From the NCBI RefSeq assembly GCF_039724765.1, contig NZ_CP155730.1:186001-250000 (forward strand): a stretch of DNA of 64,000 nucleotides. The letters are read 5' to 3'. Source of the stretch: Sagittula stellata E-37. Its GTDB lineage: Bacteria; Pseudomonadota; Alphaproteobacteria; Rhodobacterales; Rhodobacteraceae. Below, in pieces: positions 1 to 9,046 of this stretch. The notes beneath the pieces were generated by a model. It did not search any database. It was not told where the DNA came from and was given only the letters and a program-made list of their open reading frames with translations. The position numbers and the translations under genes were made by a program. Position 1 is the stretch's first letter. Each line of letters begins with the position of its first letter.

Positions 1-489
1 ATCGTGCGCACGCTGCGAGAACAGGGAAGCACGGTACCGGTGATCCTGCTCACGGCGCGGACCGACCTCGACGACCGGATCACGGGGCTGGATGCCGGCG
101 CCGACGATTACCTCGGCAAACCGTTCGAGATGGGCGAATTGGCTGCGCGGATACGGGCCCTTGCACGGCGAAAATCCGACCTGCGGACCGGCGTGGTGAA
201 GATCGGCCACATGCGCTTCGACCGCACGGCGCGCGTCTTGATCGGCCCCGCAGGCCCGATCGACCTCCCCCGGCGCGAACTCGCCCTGTTCGAGTGCCTC
301 CTGGACCACTCCGGCCGCATCGTGTCCAAGGACCGCATTTCCGACACGCTCTACGGGGTGGGAGCGGACGTCGAGGCGAATGCCGTGGAACTGCTGGTTT
401 CTCGCCTGCGGCGCAAGCTGGCGGAAACAGGGGCGACGATACGCACGGCACGCGGGTTGGGATATCTCCTGGACGACGGCTCCAAATGA
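1..489 (+). CDS. OmpR-family response regulator, 5' truncated by window edge
   Basis: The frame is open from base 1, so the gene begins upstream of the window. The visible 162 codons hold the end of the receiver domain, with the conserved Thr of LLTAR and the Lys of GKPF, followed by a winged-helix DNA-binding domain containing RRELALFECLL and a C-terminal RLRRKL recognition helix. The phosphoacceptor Asp lies outside the window. The stop overlaps the start of the downstream histidine kinase (ATGA), so the two form one operon and a cognate pair. By analogy with the partner's sensor domain it is probably TctD-like, but no tricarboxylate transporter lies nearby. Confidence 0.93.
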   Translation: MVRTLREQGSTVPVILLTARTDLDDRITGLDAGADDYLGKPFEMGELAARIRALARRKSDLRTGVVKIGHMRFDRTARVLIGPAGPIDLPRRELALFECLLDHSGRIVSKDRISDTLYGVGADVEANAVELLVSRLRRKLAETGATIRTARGLGYLLDDGSK

Positions 490-1862
490 GCGGCTTGTCG
501 CTGCGAAGCCGGCTATTCGTCCTGATCATCCTGCCGCTGACCGCCATCTCGGCGCTTGCCGGCGTTGCGCGCTTTGTCATGGCCGAAGAAACCTCTCAGC
601 GGCTCTACGACAATACGTTGCTGGCGGTCGCCCTAACGATATCGCGCGACGTGGTCCTCAGCGAAGGGGACGTGCTGACAGAGCAACTGCTGGACTCTCT
701 GACCCAGGCGCTCGGCGACCCGGTATACTACCGCATTGAAGGCCCGGAAGGGCGTTTCGTAACCGGCTATTCCGACGCTCCCAAACGCCCCGAGGGTGCC
801 GAAGTCCTCTCGGGTATCCCGTTTTTTTACGATGCGATGAGCTTTGAAGAACCGGTTCGCGTCGTCACGTTGCGAGAATTCATCGCCGAGCCGCAATTCG
901 GCGGCTGGGTCACTGTCGACGTCTGGCAGACCGTCAACCAGCGCAGTGCCCTGAGCCTGTCGCTGTTGATGCAATCCGTCATCCTTATGGCAATCGTGGT
1001 TGCGGCGGCAGCGCTTCTTGTCTGGTTCGGGATCAATCGCGGGCTCAGACCGCTCCTGAACCTGCGAGATGCCGTCGCCCAGCGATCGCCCGATGATCTC
1101 GGCCCTATCAGGCGAACGGTTCCGAAAGAGGTAAGAAGTCTCGTCGCGGCAATGAACTCGCTGTTCGCCCGGCTATCGGAAGCCTTCACGCTGCGCGATG
1201 CCTTCATCTCGGACGCGGCGCATCAATTGCGCAATCCGGTCGCTGCCATTCAGGCGCAAGCGGAGGCGGCCACAACCGCGCCGAGCGAGGAAGAACTCCG
1301 GGTCCGCGTCGAAGAACTGGCCGAGACGGCGCGGCGCACAGGTCGCCTGACACAGCAGCTCTTGTCGATGGAAAAAGCGCGTGGACGCGCTGCCATCAAT
1401 AAATCGCAGGCGGTGAATGTCCGGGCGTTGTCGGAAACCCTCGTAAAGCGGTTTGCCGAACGGGAACTGCGGCGCGGTGTGTCCGTTTCGTTCCAGATGA
1501 GCGGCGAGGAACGTCCGGTTCTGGGCGATCCGGTCATGCTGTCCGAAGCTATCGAGAACCTTTTGGACAACGCCGGCAAGTACGGCTGCCCCGATGGGGG
1601 TGAAGTCGAGCTTTTGGTGGAATTTGACGATTCTGAAGTCGTTGTCCGTGTGTCGGATTCAGGACCAGGCATTCCCGAAGACCAGCGCGAACGCGTTTTC
1701 GACCGCTTCTTTCGAATGAGTGAAGATGCCTCGGGCGGGTGCGGTCTTGGCCTTGCCATCGTCCGGCAGGTCGCGGAAGTCCACGGCGGATCGGCCCGCG
1801 TTGCGGAGTCCACTGGCGGCGGGGCAGTTGAAATTCGCCTCCCGATCCCCCGGCACACCTAA
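486..1862 (+). CDS. Sensor histidine kinase, TctE-like
   Basis: A 458-residue membrane kinase. The ATG at 486 overlaps the regulator's stop and gives an N-terminus starting MSGLSLRSRLF; longer in-frame starts lie inside the regulator gene and are unlikely. TM1 is at about residues 8-30, followed by a periplasmic sensor of about 130 residues resembling the 2CSK_N domain of TctE, then TM2 at about 164-183, a HAMP-like linker and an H-box AAHQLRNPVAA with the phospho-His at about 246. N, G1 and G2 boxes follow (ENLLDNAGKYG, SDSGPGIPE, GCGLGLAIV). It should autophosphorylate and pass phosphate to the upstream regulator. TctE proteins sense tricarboxylates; the ligand here is unknown. Confidence 0.92.
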   Translation: MSGLSLRSRLFVLIILPLTAISALAGVARFVMAEETSQRLYDNTLLAVALTISRDVVLSEGDVLTEQLLDSLTQALGDPVYYRIEGPEGRFVTGYSDAPKRPEGAEVLSGIPFFYDAMSFEEPVRVVTLREFIAEPQFGGWVTVDVWQTVNQRSALSLSLLMQSVILMAIVVAAAALLVWFGINRGLRPLLNLRDAVAQRSPDDLGPIRRTVPKEVRSLVAAMNSLFARLSEAFTLRDAFISDAAHQLRNPVAAIQAQAEAATTAPSEEELRVRVEELAETARRTGRLTQQLLSMEKARGRAAINKSQAVNVRALSETLVKRFAERELRRGVSVSFQMSGEERPVLGDPVMLSEAIENLLDNAGKYGCPDGGEVELLVEFDDSEVVVRVSDSGPGIPEDQRERVFDRFFRMSEDASGGCGLGLAIVRQVAEVHGGSARVAESTGGGAVEIRLPIPRHT

Positions 1863-2027
1863 TTCCAGCGAAGGTAGGTGGCGGGGTGATCCGTCACCGT
1901 CTCCCGGAACATCGCGGGATTGGCAAGTTAGGCTGGAAGAGCCGTAGATGAAACATGGACCTGCTGCCCACACCCTGAAGACCGAAGACAAGATCGAACC
2001 GTGTTAAAAGGCCTAGGACGCCGCGCC

Positions 2028-3524
2028 TCAAACCTGCGGTTGCAGTTTCCTGCGATCGGTCACCAGAGCCATTCTCCAGATGCCGACGGCTGAAACAGTG
2101 ACGAGCGCGGCGCTCACCAGGATAACGCCGGCGAACGCCTGATCGAAGGCACCCTGTGCGGCAGACCTGAGGAGGTCGCCCGCCGCGTCGTTCAGCCGAT
2201 CTGCCGCCAGATAGGCCTGATCGATGCTGTCTGCCGCCATGGTAGGAACGCCATCGGGCAGGATCATGGTCCGGGTGTAGAGCGCCGTCATCAAGCTGCC
2301 GAGAATGGCGACTCCAAGCGCACCCCCCAGTTCAAACGAGACCTCTTCGATGGACGCCGCCATGCCCGCCCGGCTCTCAGGTGCGGATTGCATGATGACA
2401 CTGGATGCCGCCGTCATTGCGGCACCGATGCCAAAGCCCATGACGGCCGTCACCGACAGCCAGATCCATGGTGCACCCTGGTACGTGACCAGCAGCAGAG
2501 CCAGAGCGACCGCTACAATCGCGAGAGATCCGGTCATGGTTCGGATCGCCCCAATACGCGGCATCGCCATGCCGGTCAGCGGCCCGGCGAAGAAAGACGC
2601 CAAGGGGATGGGCATGATTGCCAGGCCGGCCTGAAGCGGCGTCAGACCGACGACCAGCTGCAACCGCTGGGTGAAGACCAGCTCGACGCCGATCATGGCT
2701 GCGGCGGCCACCAGTGCTGCGACCACACCGGACGAGAAGCGCGTATTGCGGAAAAGACGAAAATCGACCAGAGGATCGGCGCTCTTGCTCTGGCGGATGG
2801 CAAAAGCCGTCAGGGCAATAACCCCCAGACCAAGCATGACCAGGCCAAGGATGGCCGAAGGGGTCCGCTTGGCCAGTTCCTTGATGGCGAAGATCAGACC
2901 GATCAGCCCCACCATGACCTGAACCGATCCGATCAGATCGAAGGGATGCGACCGGGCCGAGCGCTTGTCAGCCAGCATGAGCGATCCGGCGGCAAAGGCC
3001 GCCAGTGCGATGGGGATGTTGATCAGGAAGACCGAGCCCCACCAGAACCATTCCAGCAGAACCCCGCCGATGACTGGCCCCAACGCTGCACCGCCAGAGG
3101 CAATGGCGGCCCAGATGCCGATTGCAAAGGACCGCTCCGCATCATCGGTGAAGGTGACGCGGATGATCGATAGGGTTGCCGGCATCATCATGGCGGCACC
3201 CACTGCGAGCAATGCTCGCGCCGCGATCAGGACGGCGGCGGTCGGTGAGTATGCAGCCAGTATCGAGGCGAAGCCGAAGACCACCAGACCTGACAAAAAC
3301 ATGGGCTTGTGGCCCAGTCGGTCGCCCAGCCCACCCATGCCGATGAGCAGCCCCGCCGTCACCAGCGGATAGGTGTTAACGATCCAGATCTTCTCGGTCG
3401 CCGTGGCTTGCAAGGCGCGGGTCAGCTGCGGCAGCGCCGTGTAAAGCACGGTCATGTCAATGACGATGAGAAAGAGGGCGCTTGAAACAATGGCAAGCAC
3501 GAGCCAGCGGTTTTGTAAAAACAT
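2028..3524 (-). CDS. MFS drug efflux transporter, DHA2 (14-TM) family
   Basis: A 498-residue polytopic inner-membrane protein with about 14 hydrophobic segments. Motif A is GDRLGHKP after TM2, and the start MFLQNRWLVLAIVSS with the following IDMTVLYTALP is typical of SmvA/EmrB-like proton-drug antiporters, in particular the quaternary-ammonium exporters. It is divergently transcribed from a TetR regulator 101 bp away, the classic arrangement of a repressed efflux pump. A small palindrome in the shared promoter region (3596-3607) is a candidate operator. Substrate is unknown; SmvA-like cationic biocides are the best guess. Confidence 0.9.
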   Translation of the reverse strand: MFLQNRWLVLAIVSSALFLIVIDMTVLYTALPQLTRALQATATEKIWIVNTYPLVTAGLLIGMGGLGDRLGHKPMFLSGLVVFGFASILAAYSPTAAVLIAARALLAVGAAMMMPATLSIIRVTFTDDAERSFAIGIWAAIASGGAALGPVIGGVLLEWFWWGSVFLINIPIALAAFAAGSLMLADKRSARSHPFDLIGSVQVMVGLIGLIFAIKELAKRTPSAILGLVMLGLGVIALTAFAIRQSKSADPLVDFRLFRNTRFSSGVVAALVAAAAMIGVELVFTQRLQLVVGLTPLQAGLAIMPIPLASFFAGPLTGMAMPRIGAIRTMTGSLAIVAVALALLLVTYQGAPWIWLSVTAVMGFGIGAAMTAASSVIMQSAPESRAGMAASIEEVSFELGGALGVAILGSLMTALYTRTMILPDGVPTMAADSIDQAYLAADRLNDAAGDLLRSAAQGAFDQAFAGVILVSAALVTVSAVGIWRMALVTDRRKLQPQV

Positions 3525-3595
3525 GTCTTCTATCCTATGGTCGATGATGCCAGCGTCGCTTGATCTGGACGGCGGTGCCTTGGCTCGCCATATAA

Positions 3596-3607
3596 ATACA
3601 GTCGTAT
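3596..3607. promoter_or_regulatory. Candidate TetR operator, ATAC-N4-GTAT
   Basis: The 12-bp dyad ATACAGTCGTAT sits 19 bp before the TetR start and within the divergent promoter region of the MFS pump. Its position and symmetry suit an autoregulating TetR dimer. Not proven: the dyad is short. Confidence 0.4.
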
Positions 3608-3625
3608 CGTAATGAAAGAGTCAAA

Positions 3626-4198
3626 ATGGCCGGACGCCCTCGGAGCATTGACCGTGACAAGGTGCTGGATGCAGCCGAGACACTGATTTCGTCCACCGGT
3701 GCAGGGGCCTTGAGCTTTGAGTCCGTGGCAAAGGCAGCGGGCATCACCAAGGGCGGTGTTCAGTATGCCTTTGGCACGCGGGACAAACTGATCCGCGCGA
3801 TGATCGCCCGCTGGAATGAGACCTTCGATGCCGAGGTCGCGAGGCGCACGGGACCCGATCCGACACCGGCCGAGACCCTGCGCGCCATCGTCGAGGAAAC
3901 CCGGGACGGCGACATCGAGGACCAGTCACGGATCGCCGTGTTCATGGCAACGGCATTGCAGCACCCCGACCAAATTGCGGAGTTTCGTGACTGGTATCGC
4001 GCCAAGCTGGAGCCGCTCGACCTTACGAAGTCCGGGGATCGGAAAGCCGCTTTGGCGTTCATGGCCAGCGAAGCCGCCTTCCTGCTAAGCGCTTTCGGTC
4101 TGGTCCATTTCGAGGACAGAGACTGGGCTGCCCTTTTTGACGACATCCTCTCTGAACCCGCCCTGTCCAAGCAGTCGACGGCCAACCAGAGCGACTGA
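3626..4198 (+). CDS. TetR/AcrR-family transcriptional repressor
   Basis: A 190-residue regulator. The N-terminal helix-turn-helix is at about residues 8-55 (VLDAAETLISSTG, then VAKAAGITKGGVQYAFGTRD), followed by an all-helical ligand domain. An AAAGAG ribosome-binding site precedes the ATG. It most likely represses the divergent DHA2 efflux pump and itself, with release by a pump substrate. The 223 bp downstream, before the next operon, hold no gene. Confidence 0.9.
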   Translation: MAGRPRSIDRDKVLDAAETLISSTGAGALSFESVAKAAGITKGGVQYAFGTRDKLIRAMIARWNETFDAEVARRTGPDPTPAETLRAIVEETRDGDIEDQSRIAVFMATALQHPDQIAEFRDWYRAKLEPLDLTKSGDRKAALAFMASEAAFLLSAFGLVHFEDRDWAALFDDILSEPALSKQSTANQSD

Positions 4199-4351
4199 AA
4201 CGGATCATCTGACACTTTGACGACGCCGCCGATGTTCAGCGCACCCAAGGGACGCTGCTTGCAGCATGCGATCTGCCAAAGAAATGAACAAGTCGCCGTA
4301 TCGGGCCAGGAAAAGCATGCCCGCGCGCAATATCCCAAACAACATACTTGA

Positions 4352-4361
4352 TTGTATACTA
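4352..4361. promoter_or_regulatory. Candidate GntR/FCD operator (TTGTATAC type)
   Basis: TTGTATACTA contains the palindrome GTATAC and lies 61 bp upstream of the binding-protein gene that starts the operon encoding a GntR regulator. FCD-type GntR proteins often bind GT-N-AC dyads of this kind. Similar GTATAC dyads occur at 35517-35524. Weak evidence on its own. Confidence 0.3.
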
Positions 4362-4421
4362 TCTGACGGCCCACGCTGAGTGCATGCGGAGAACCGCGCC
4401 AGCAACAGGGAACCAGAAAAC

Positions 4422-5204
4422 ATGCGAAACCTTCGTTCGACTCTCATCGGGGCTGCCTTCGTGGTGGCGACGGCAGGGGCGGTCATGGCACAGGACCTGC
4501 CCGACAGCCTGACTATTGGTACCGAAGGCGCCTATCCACCCTTCACCTATACTGAATCTGACGGCAGCCTTGCCGGCTTCGAAATCGACCTTGGCAATGC
4601 AATGTGCGCTCATCTCGAAATGACATGTGACTGGGTGGCGCAGGATTGGGACGGGCTGATTCCCGGCCTTCAGGCGCAGAAATACGATGCGATCATTGCC
4701 TCGCTTTACATCACGGATGAGCGGCGCAAGGTGATCGGCTTCTCCGAAGCCTACTACAAGGTGCCTGCCCGGTTCGCGGTGCCGGTGGACAGCGACTTCG
4801 AGATCTCAGCCGAAGGTCTGTCCGGCAAGATCGTCGGCACCCAGCGCGCAACAAGTTTCGAACGGTTCATGAACGCGACCATGCCAGACGTCGAGGTTAG
4901 GCTATACGGCACCATGGACGAAGCCTATCTCGACCTCGTCTCCGGCCGCGTCGATACGGTGATGGCCGATGTGGTCGCAATGCAGTCGAGCTTCCTGTCA
5001 TCGCCGGAGGGTGAGGCCTACGAAATGCGAGGCCCCGAATTCACCGATCCGCAGTTCTTTGGCTATGGCGCAGGGGTCGCGGTCCGGCAGGATGACCAGT
5101 ACATCGCCGACGCGTTCTCTGAGGCGATCAAGGCGCTGCGCGAAGACGGCACCTACCAGGAGCTTTCCGACAAGTGGTTCGGCCTTGATATCTACGGCGG
5201 CTGA
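4422..5204 (+). CDS. Polar amino-acid/opine ABC transporter periplasmic binding protein
   Basis: A 260-residue SBP_bac_3 protein of the HisJ/ArgT/OccT type. The ATG at 4422 gives a clear signal peptide ending AVMA/QD at about residue 23; an in-frame ATG 42 bp earlier would add 14 polar residues before it. The mature start LTIGTEGAYPPFTY is the family hallmark, followed by GFEIDLGNAMC and a Trp-Asp-Gly-Leu-Ile-Pro-Gly-Leu segment. It binds a ligand in the periplasm and delivers it to the two permeases encoded downstream. Ligand is unknown; homologues bind basic amino acids or opines. A hairpin separates it from the permease genes. Confidence 0.9.
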   Translation: MRNLRSTLIGAAFVVATAGAVMAQDLPDSLTIGTEGAYPPFTYTESDGSLAGFEIDLGNAMCAHLEMTCDWVAQDWDGLIPGLQAQKYDAIIASLYITDERRKVIGFSEAYYKVPARFAVPVDSDFEISAEGLSGKIVGTQRATSFERFMNATMPDVEVRLYGTMDEAYLDLVSGRVDTVMADVVAMQSSFLSSPEGEAYEMRGPEFTDPQFFGYGAGVAVRQDDQYIADAFSEAIKALREDGTYQELSDKWFGLDIYGG

Positions 5205-5210
5205 CGGCGC

Positions 5211-5235
5211 GGGGCCGGCACGACAGGCCGGCCCC
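5211..5235 (+). terminator. Intra-operon hairpin after binding-protein gene
   Basis: A perfect 9-bp stem (GGGGCCGGC / GCCGGCCCC) with a 7-base loop directly follows the binding-protein stop and precedes the permease. No T-run is present. Such hairpins usually act as attenuators or 3' mRNA stabilisers that keep the binding protein more abundant than the permeases. Confidence 0.6.
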
Positions 5236-5275
5236 AAGAGACCCCATGCCCGGCTGCAACCTGAGGAGATGAGCG

Positions 5276-5971
5276 ATGCCCGATCTTGACGGGTTCGGAT
5301 GGCTGTTGATTGATGGCCTCAAACTGACCCTGTTCGTGGCGATCGCGTCGATGGCCGGCGCGCTGGTCTTCGGGTTGCTGGCCGCCATTGGCAAGCTCTT
5401 TGCGCCACGCCCGGCACGCATCCTGATCGACACCTACACGACCTTCGTGCGCGGCGTGCCCGAACTGGTGCTTTTGCTGATCATCTACTACGGGGTGCCG
5501 ACATTGGTCCAGAATGTCAGCCGGGACCTGGGCGTTCCCATCACTCTGTCGATCAACCCCTTCGTGGCGGGGATAGGCACGCTGACGCTGATCTACGCCG
5601 CCTTCGCCTGTGAAGTCTATCGCGCCGCCTATGCCGCCGTGCCGGTGGGGCAACGCGAGGCCGCCTATGCGCTGGGGCTGAGCAGGGCCGTGACGTTCCG
5701 CAAGGTCGAGCTGCCGCAGATGATGCGCTATGCGCTGCCGGGCCTTGGCAATGTCTGGATGGTGGTGGTCAAGGCGACCGCGCTGATCTCGATCATCCAG
5801 CTGCCCGAGCTGATGCGCAATGCAGACATCGCGGCGCGGTCGACTCGGCAGCCGTTCACCTTCTTTTTCGCCGCCTGCCTGCTCTATCTGGCAATCACGG
5901 CAATCTCGATGTGGGGGCAGGGAAGGCTGGAACGCTGGGCGGCACGCGGCACCACCGAAAGTCGCGCATGA
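5276..5971 (+). CDS. Polar amino-acid ABC transporter permease (HisQ/OccQ type)
   Basis: A 231-residue inner-membrane permease with about five hydrophobic segments. The N-terminal TYTTFVRGVPELVLLLIIYY motif is the signature of the HisMQ family, and an EAA loop (GQREAAYALGL) follows at about residue 130 for docking the ATPase. A GAGGAG ribosome-binding site precedes the ATG. Its stop overlaps the start of the second permease. It forms a heterodimeric channel with that protein. No ATPase gene is present in this operon, so an ATPase encoded elsewhere must energise the pair. Confidence 0.92.
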   Translation: MPDLDGFGWLLIDGLKLTLFVAIASMAGALVFGLLAAIGKLFAPRPARILIDTYTTFVRGVPELVLLLIIYYGVPTLVQNVSRDLGVPITLSINPFVAGIGTLTLIYAAFACEVYRAAYAAVPVGQREAAYALGLSRAVTFRKVELPQMMRYALPGLGNVWMVVVKATALISIIQLPELMRNADIAARSTRQPFTFFFAACLLYLAITAISMWGQGRLERWAARGTTESRA

Positions 5972-6684
5972 TGGATTTCGTTGTCGAGAACCTGCCGCGC
6001 TTTCTGGGGGGCGCCTGGCTGACGATCCAGCTGGCTGCTATAAGCTGCGGGCTTGGATTCCTGCTGGCCGTGCCGATCGCTCTTGCACGGCTGTCGCGGA
6101 ACGAGGTGCTACGGGGGGTTGCGACCTCTTACATCTTCTTCTTCCGTGGTACGCCCCTGTTGGCGCAGCTTTTCCTGATATACTACGGCAGTGGCCAGTT
6201 TCGTCCGGCGCTTGATGCGGTCGGCCTCTGGACTTTTTTCCGCGACCCGTGGTTCTGCGCGATCCTGTCCCTGACCTTGAACAGCGCCGCCTATGCATCG
6301 GAAATCCTGCGCGGCGCGATACAGGCAATTCCGAAGGGGGAGATCGAGGCCGCAGAGGCTCTGGGCCTCACCCGTTTGCTGCGTCTGCGCCTGATTGTCC
6401 TGCCGCGCGCCTTGCGGATCGGCTGGCCGGCCTACAGCAACGAAGTCGTCTATCAGATCCAGGCGACATCTCTGGTCTCGATCATTACGGTTCTGGAGAT
6501 TACCGGCGTCGCGCGCACGGTCGGCTCCCGCGACTTCACCTTCTTCGAAGCGTTCGGGCTGGCCGCTGTCCTGTACCTTATCCTTGTCTACGGGTTTCTC
6601 TACGTGTCCCGCCGTATAGAGATGCGTTTGAACAGGCATCTGGGCACGTCCGGACCCGGACTGGCAACTGGAGGACTCCGATGA
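5968..6684 (+). CDS. Polar amino-acid ABC transporter permease (HisM/OccM type)
   Basis: A 238-residue permease. The start at 5968 (MMDFVVENLPRFLGG) overlaps the previous stop as ATGA. It contains the FFRGTPLLAQLFLIYYG family motif and an EAA loop (KGEIEAAEALGL). It pairs with the preceding permease, and its own stop overlaps the next gene's ATG, so all are co-translated. It imports a polar or charged amino acid or conjugate delivered by the upstream binding protein. Confidence 0.92.
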   Translation: MMDFVVENLPRFLGGAWLTIQLAAISCGLGFLLAVPIALARLSRNEVLRGVATSYIFFFRGTPLLAQLFLIYYGSGQFRPALDAVGLWTFFRDPWFCAILSLTLNSAAYASEILRGAIQAIPKGEIEAAEALGLTRLLRLRLIVLPRALRIGWPAYSNEVVYQIQATSLVSIITVLEITGVARTVGSRDFTFFEAFGLAAVLYLILVYGFLYVSRRIEMRLNRHLGTSGPGLATGGLR

Positions 6685-7424
6685 CAAGCGACACCGACGA
6701 CCGGCCCCGCGCCGCCCCGAAGAAGCGCGGCATCCTGCGCGAGAAGGCGTTCGAAGATCTGAAGTCCGCGATCCTGAGCGGCACGTTGCAGCGTGGCGAA
6801 AGACTGTCGGAGGCCCGTCTGATGACCGATCTGGGGATTGGCCGCACGCCGCTCCGCGAGGCGTTGAACCGGCTGGAACGCGAGGGACTTGTCGTCAGCC
6901 AGCCCAACAGCGGATATTCGGTATCCAATCTCGACATCGACGCGGTCTGTCAGTTGCTTGTGGTGCGCGAGGGGCTGGACGCGATGGCCGCCGAGATCGC
7001 CTGCGAGACCGCCACCGCGGAAGACCTGTCCGAATTGGCAGGCGTCATGGCCGACATCGACGCGCTTGACGCCTGCCACTCCGAGGAACCCAAAGTGCTG
7101 GCGCGGGATCTGGAACTGGGCATCAAGGTGCACGAGGTGATCCTGGCGGCAACCCGCAATGAACCGCTGATCGAGATCACGCAGCGTGTTTACGACCAGC
7201 TGCGTCTTGCCCTCTGGGTCGAGGTGCGCTGGGTCAACCAGTGGACAAGGGCGGTCGCCGAACACAGGGCGATCGTCGACGCCATGTTGGCGCGGGACAC
7301 ACCCCGGGCGGTCGAGGCTGCCCGCGCGCACATTCGCGTATCGCGCGCCAATATGCTGACGATCCGCGACATCGCCAAGGCACGCCGCGAAGCTGGGGCG
7401 AAAAGAGCGGCACGACAAGATTGA
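6681..7424 (+). CDS. GntR-family (FCD subfamily) transcriptional regulator
   Basis: A 247-residue regulator; the ATG at 6681 overlaps the permease stop. The N-terminal winged helix (about residues 20-85) contains LRSAIL-like and GIGRTPLREALNRLEREGLV motifs, followed by an alpha-helical FCD effector domain with the expected acidic/His metal-site positions (FLELG-like and HRAI segments). Its place inside the transporter operon suggests that it senses the imported compound or a breakdown product and controls this operon, perhaps through the GTATAC site at 4354. Confidence 0.9.
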   Translation: MTSDTDDRPRAAPKKRGILREKAFEDLKSAILSGTLQRGERLSEARLMTDLGIGRTPLREALNRLEREGLVVSQPNSGYSVSNLDIDAVCQLLVVREGLDAMAAEIACETATAEDLSELAGVMADIDALDACHSEEPKVLARDLELGIKVHEVILAATRNEPLIEITQRVYDQLRLALWVEVRWVNQWTRAVAEHRAIVDAMLARDTPRAVEAARAHIRVSRANMLTIRDIAKARREAGAKRAARQD

Positions 7425-7447
7425 CACGAAGAACACAGAAGGCACTC

Positions 7448-9037
7448 ATGCGAGATTTTCACTTTCCCGGCCGATCTGCGGCACTTGCCTGCAACGCGAT
7501 GGTTGCCACCTCACATCCGCTTGCGACGGAGGCCGCACTGCATGTCCTGCGCGACGGCGGCAGTGCAATGGATGCAGGCATCGCGGGTTCAGCGGTCATG
7601 GCGGTGGTCGAGCCGCAGATGACGGGCATCGGCGGTGATTGTTTCGCCCTGGTCAGTGCCGCCAATGACGCAGGCCGGGTTACTGCCTTCAATGGCTCTG
7701 GCCGCTCTGCCAGCGCCGCGAGCGCGGAGCAGCTGCGCGCCGAAGGGCTGACCGAAGTGCCGGTCGATTCCATTCATTCCGTCACTTTGCCCGGGGCCAT
7801 CGACGGCTGGTTCAAGCTGCACGCGCGTTATGGACGGCTTGATATGGAGCGCTTGCTGCGTCCGGCGATTGCGCTTGCGCGCGACGGATACCCGGTGCAC
7901 GCCCGCGTCGCCTGGGACTGGCGGCAATCGGAACAGCTTCTGGCTTCGCGCGAGGCAAGCCGCGCCGTCTTCATGCCCGGTGGCGCCTGCCCGGCAGTGG
8001 GCGACGTCCATCGCCAGGAGGCTTTGGCGCAGACGCTCGAACGGGTTGCGAAGCAGGGACCAGCGGCTTTCTATACCGGCGAGATTGCCGCCGCGATGCT
8101 GCGCACTCTGCGCGCCAACGGCGGCGTGCACTGCGAGGACGATTTCGCGGCGGTCAGCGGCGATTTCGTCGATCCGATCTCGACCGAGTACCGTGGGCGC
8201 AGGGTGCATCAGGTGCCGCCCAACAACCAGGGCATGACAGCCCTTGTCATGCTGAACCTTTTGTCGGGTTTCGATCTGTCCGCGATGCCGATGATGTCCG
8301 CCGACCGGATGCACCTGGAGATCGAGGTGGCCCGGCTTGCCTTTGCAGTGCGCAACCGGCACATCACCGATCCGCATGCCCTGCAGGCCCGCCCCGAGGA
8401 CCTGCTGTCAGAGGCCTACACCAGTGAGCTGCGGTCGCGGATCAACATGGAGCGGGCGATGCGCGATCCCGGTCCGGTGGAGGTGCGAAAGTCCGACACG
8501 GTCTACATGACGGTCGTGGACAAGGACATGAATGCCGTCAGCTTCATCAACTCGATCTTCCACGGGTTCGGCAGCGGCCTCCTGTGCCCTGAAACGGGCG
8601 TGCTGTTCCAGAACCGGGGGCATTCCTTCTCGCTTGATCCCGATCATCCGAACGTGCTGGCGCCGTCCAAGCGGCCTATGCACACGATCATGCCCGGCAT
8701 GGTGACCGAAGACGGAAAGCCGGTGTTGAGCTTCGGGGTCATGGGGGGCGATTACCAGCCCATCGGACAGGCCCGGGTCGTGTCGGCGCTCTACGATCAC
8801 GGAATGGAGTTGCAGGCCGCGTTGGACCTGCCACGTCTTTTCACCCTTGCCTCGGGCGTCGACATCGAGCGGAGCCTGCCGCCCGAGGTCATGTATGGCC
8901 TGATGGAGAAGGGCCATGCGTTGCAAGTGGTGGACGAACCCATCGGCGGGGCGCAGGCAATCGCGATCGATCACGCGCGGGGCGTTCTGATCGGCGCTTC
9001 GGATCCCAGAAAGGACGGCTATGCCGCAGGGTTCTGA
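7448..9037 (+). CDS. Gamma-glutamyltransferase-family protein (Ntn hydrolase)
   Basis: A 529-residue GGT-family enzyme. It is made as a proprotein and should self-cleave before a catalytic Thr at about residue 351 in SDTVYMTVVD, which aligns with the TTH-SVVD nucleophile site of GGT. Other family marks are GGSAMDAGIAGSAVMAVVEP near the N-terminus and a PMHTIMPG segment near the C-terminus. It lacks an obvious signal peptide, so it resembles the cytoplasmic YwrD-like group rather than periplasmic GGT. It lies 23 bp after the GntR gene in the importer operon, so the imported substrate may be a gamma-glutamyl conjugate. It ends 9 bp from the convergent deacetylase gene. Confidence 0.88.
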   Translation: MRDFHFPGRSAALACNAMVATSHPLATEAALHVLRDGGSAMDAGIAGSAVMAVVEPQMTGIGGDCFALVSAANDAGRVTAFNGSGRSASAASAEQLRAEGLTEVPVDSIHSVTLPGAIDGWFKLHARYGRLDMERLLRPAIALARDGYPVHARVAWDWRQSEQLLASREASRAVFMPGGACPAVGDVHRQEALAQTLERVAKQGPAAFYTGEIAAAMLRTLRANGGVHCEDDFAAVSGDFVDPISTEYRGRRVHQVPPNNQGMTALVMLNLLSGFDLSAMPMMSADRMHLEIEVARLAFAVRNRHITDPHALQARPEDLLSEAYTSELRSRINMERAMRDPGPVEVRKSDTVYMTVVDKDMNAVSFINSIFHGFGSGLLCPETGVLFQNRGHSFSLDPDHPNVLAPSKRPMHTIMPGMVTEDGKPVLSFGVMGGDYQPIGQARVVSALYDHGMELQAALDLPRLFTLASGVDIERSLPPEVMYGLMEKGHALQVVDEPIGGAQAIAIDHARGVLIGASDPRKDGYAAGF

Positions 9038-9046
9038 AGCGGGTGG

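Noticed and set aside
294..485. Longer N-terminus for the histidine kinase
   Set aside because: The extension lies inside the response-regulator gene in another frame; the ATGA overlap at 486 is the normal arrangement and starts just before TM1.
2388..3173. Long plus-strand frames opposite the MFS transporter
   Set aside because: They are antisense shadows of a high-GC gene with low-complexity translation and no ribosome-binding site.
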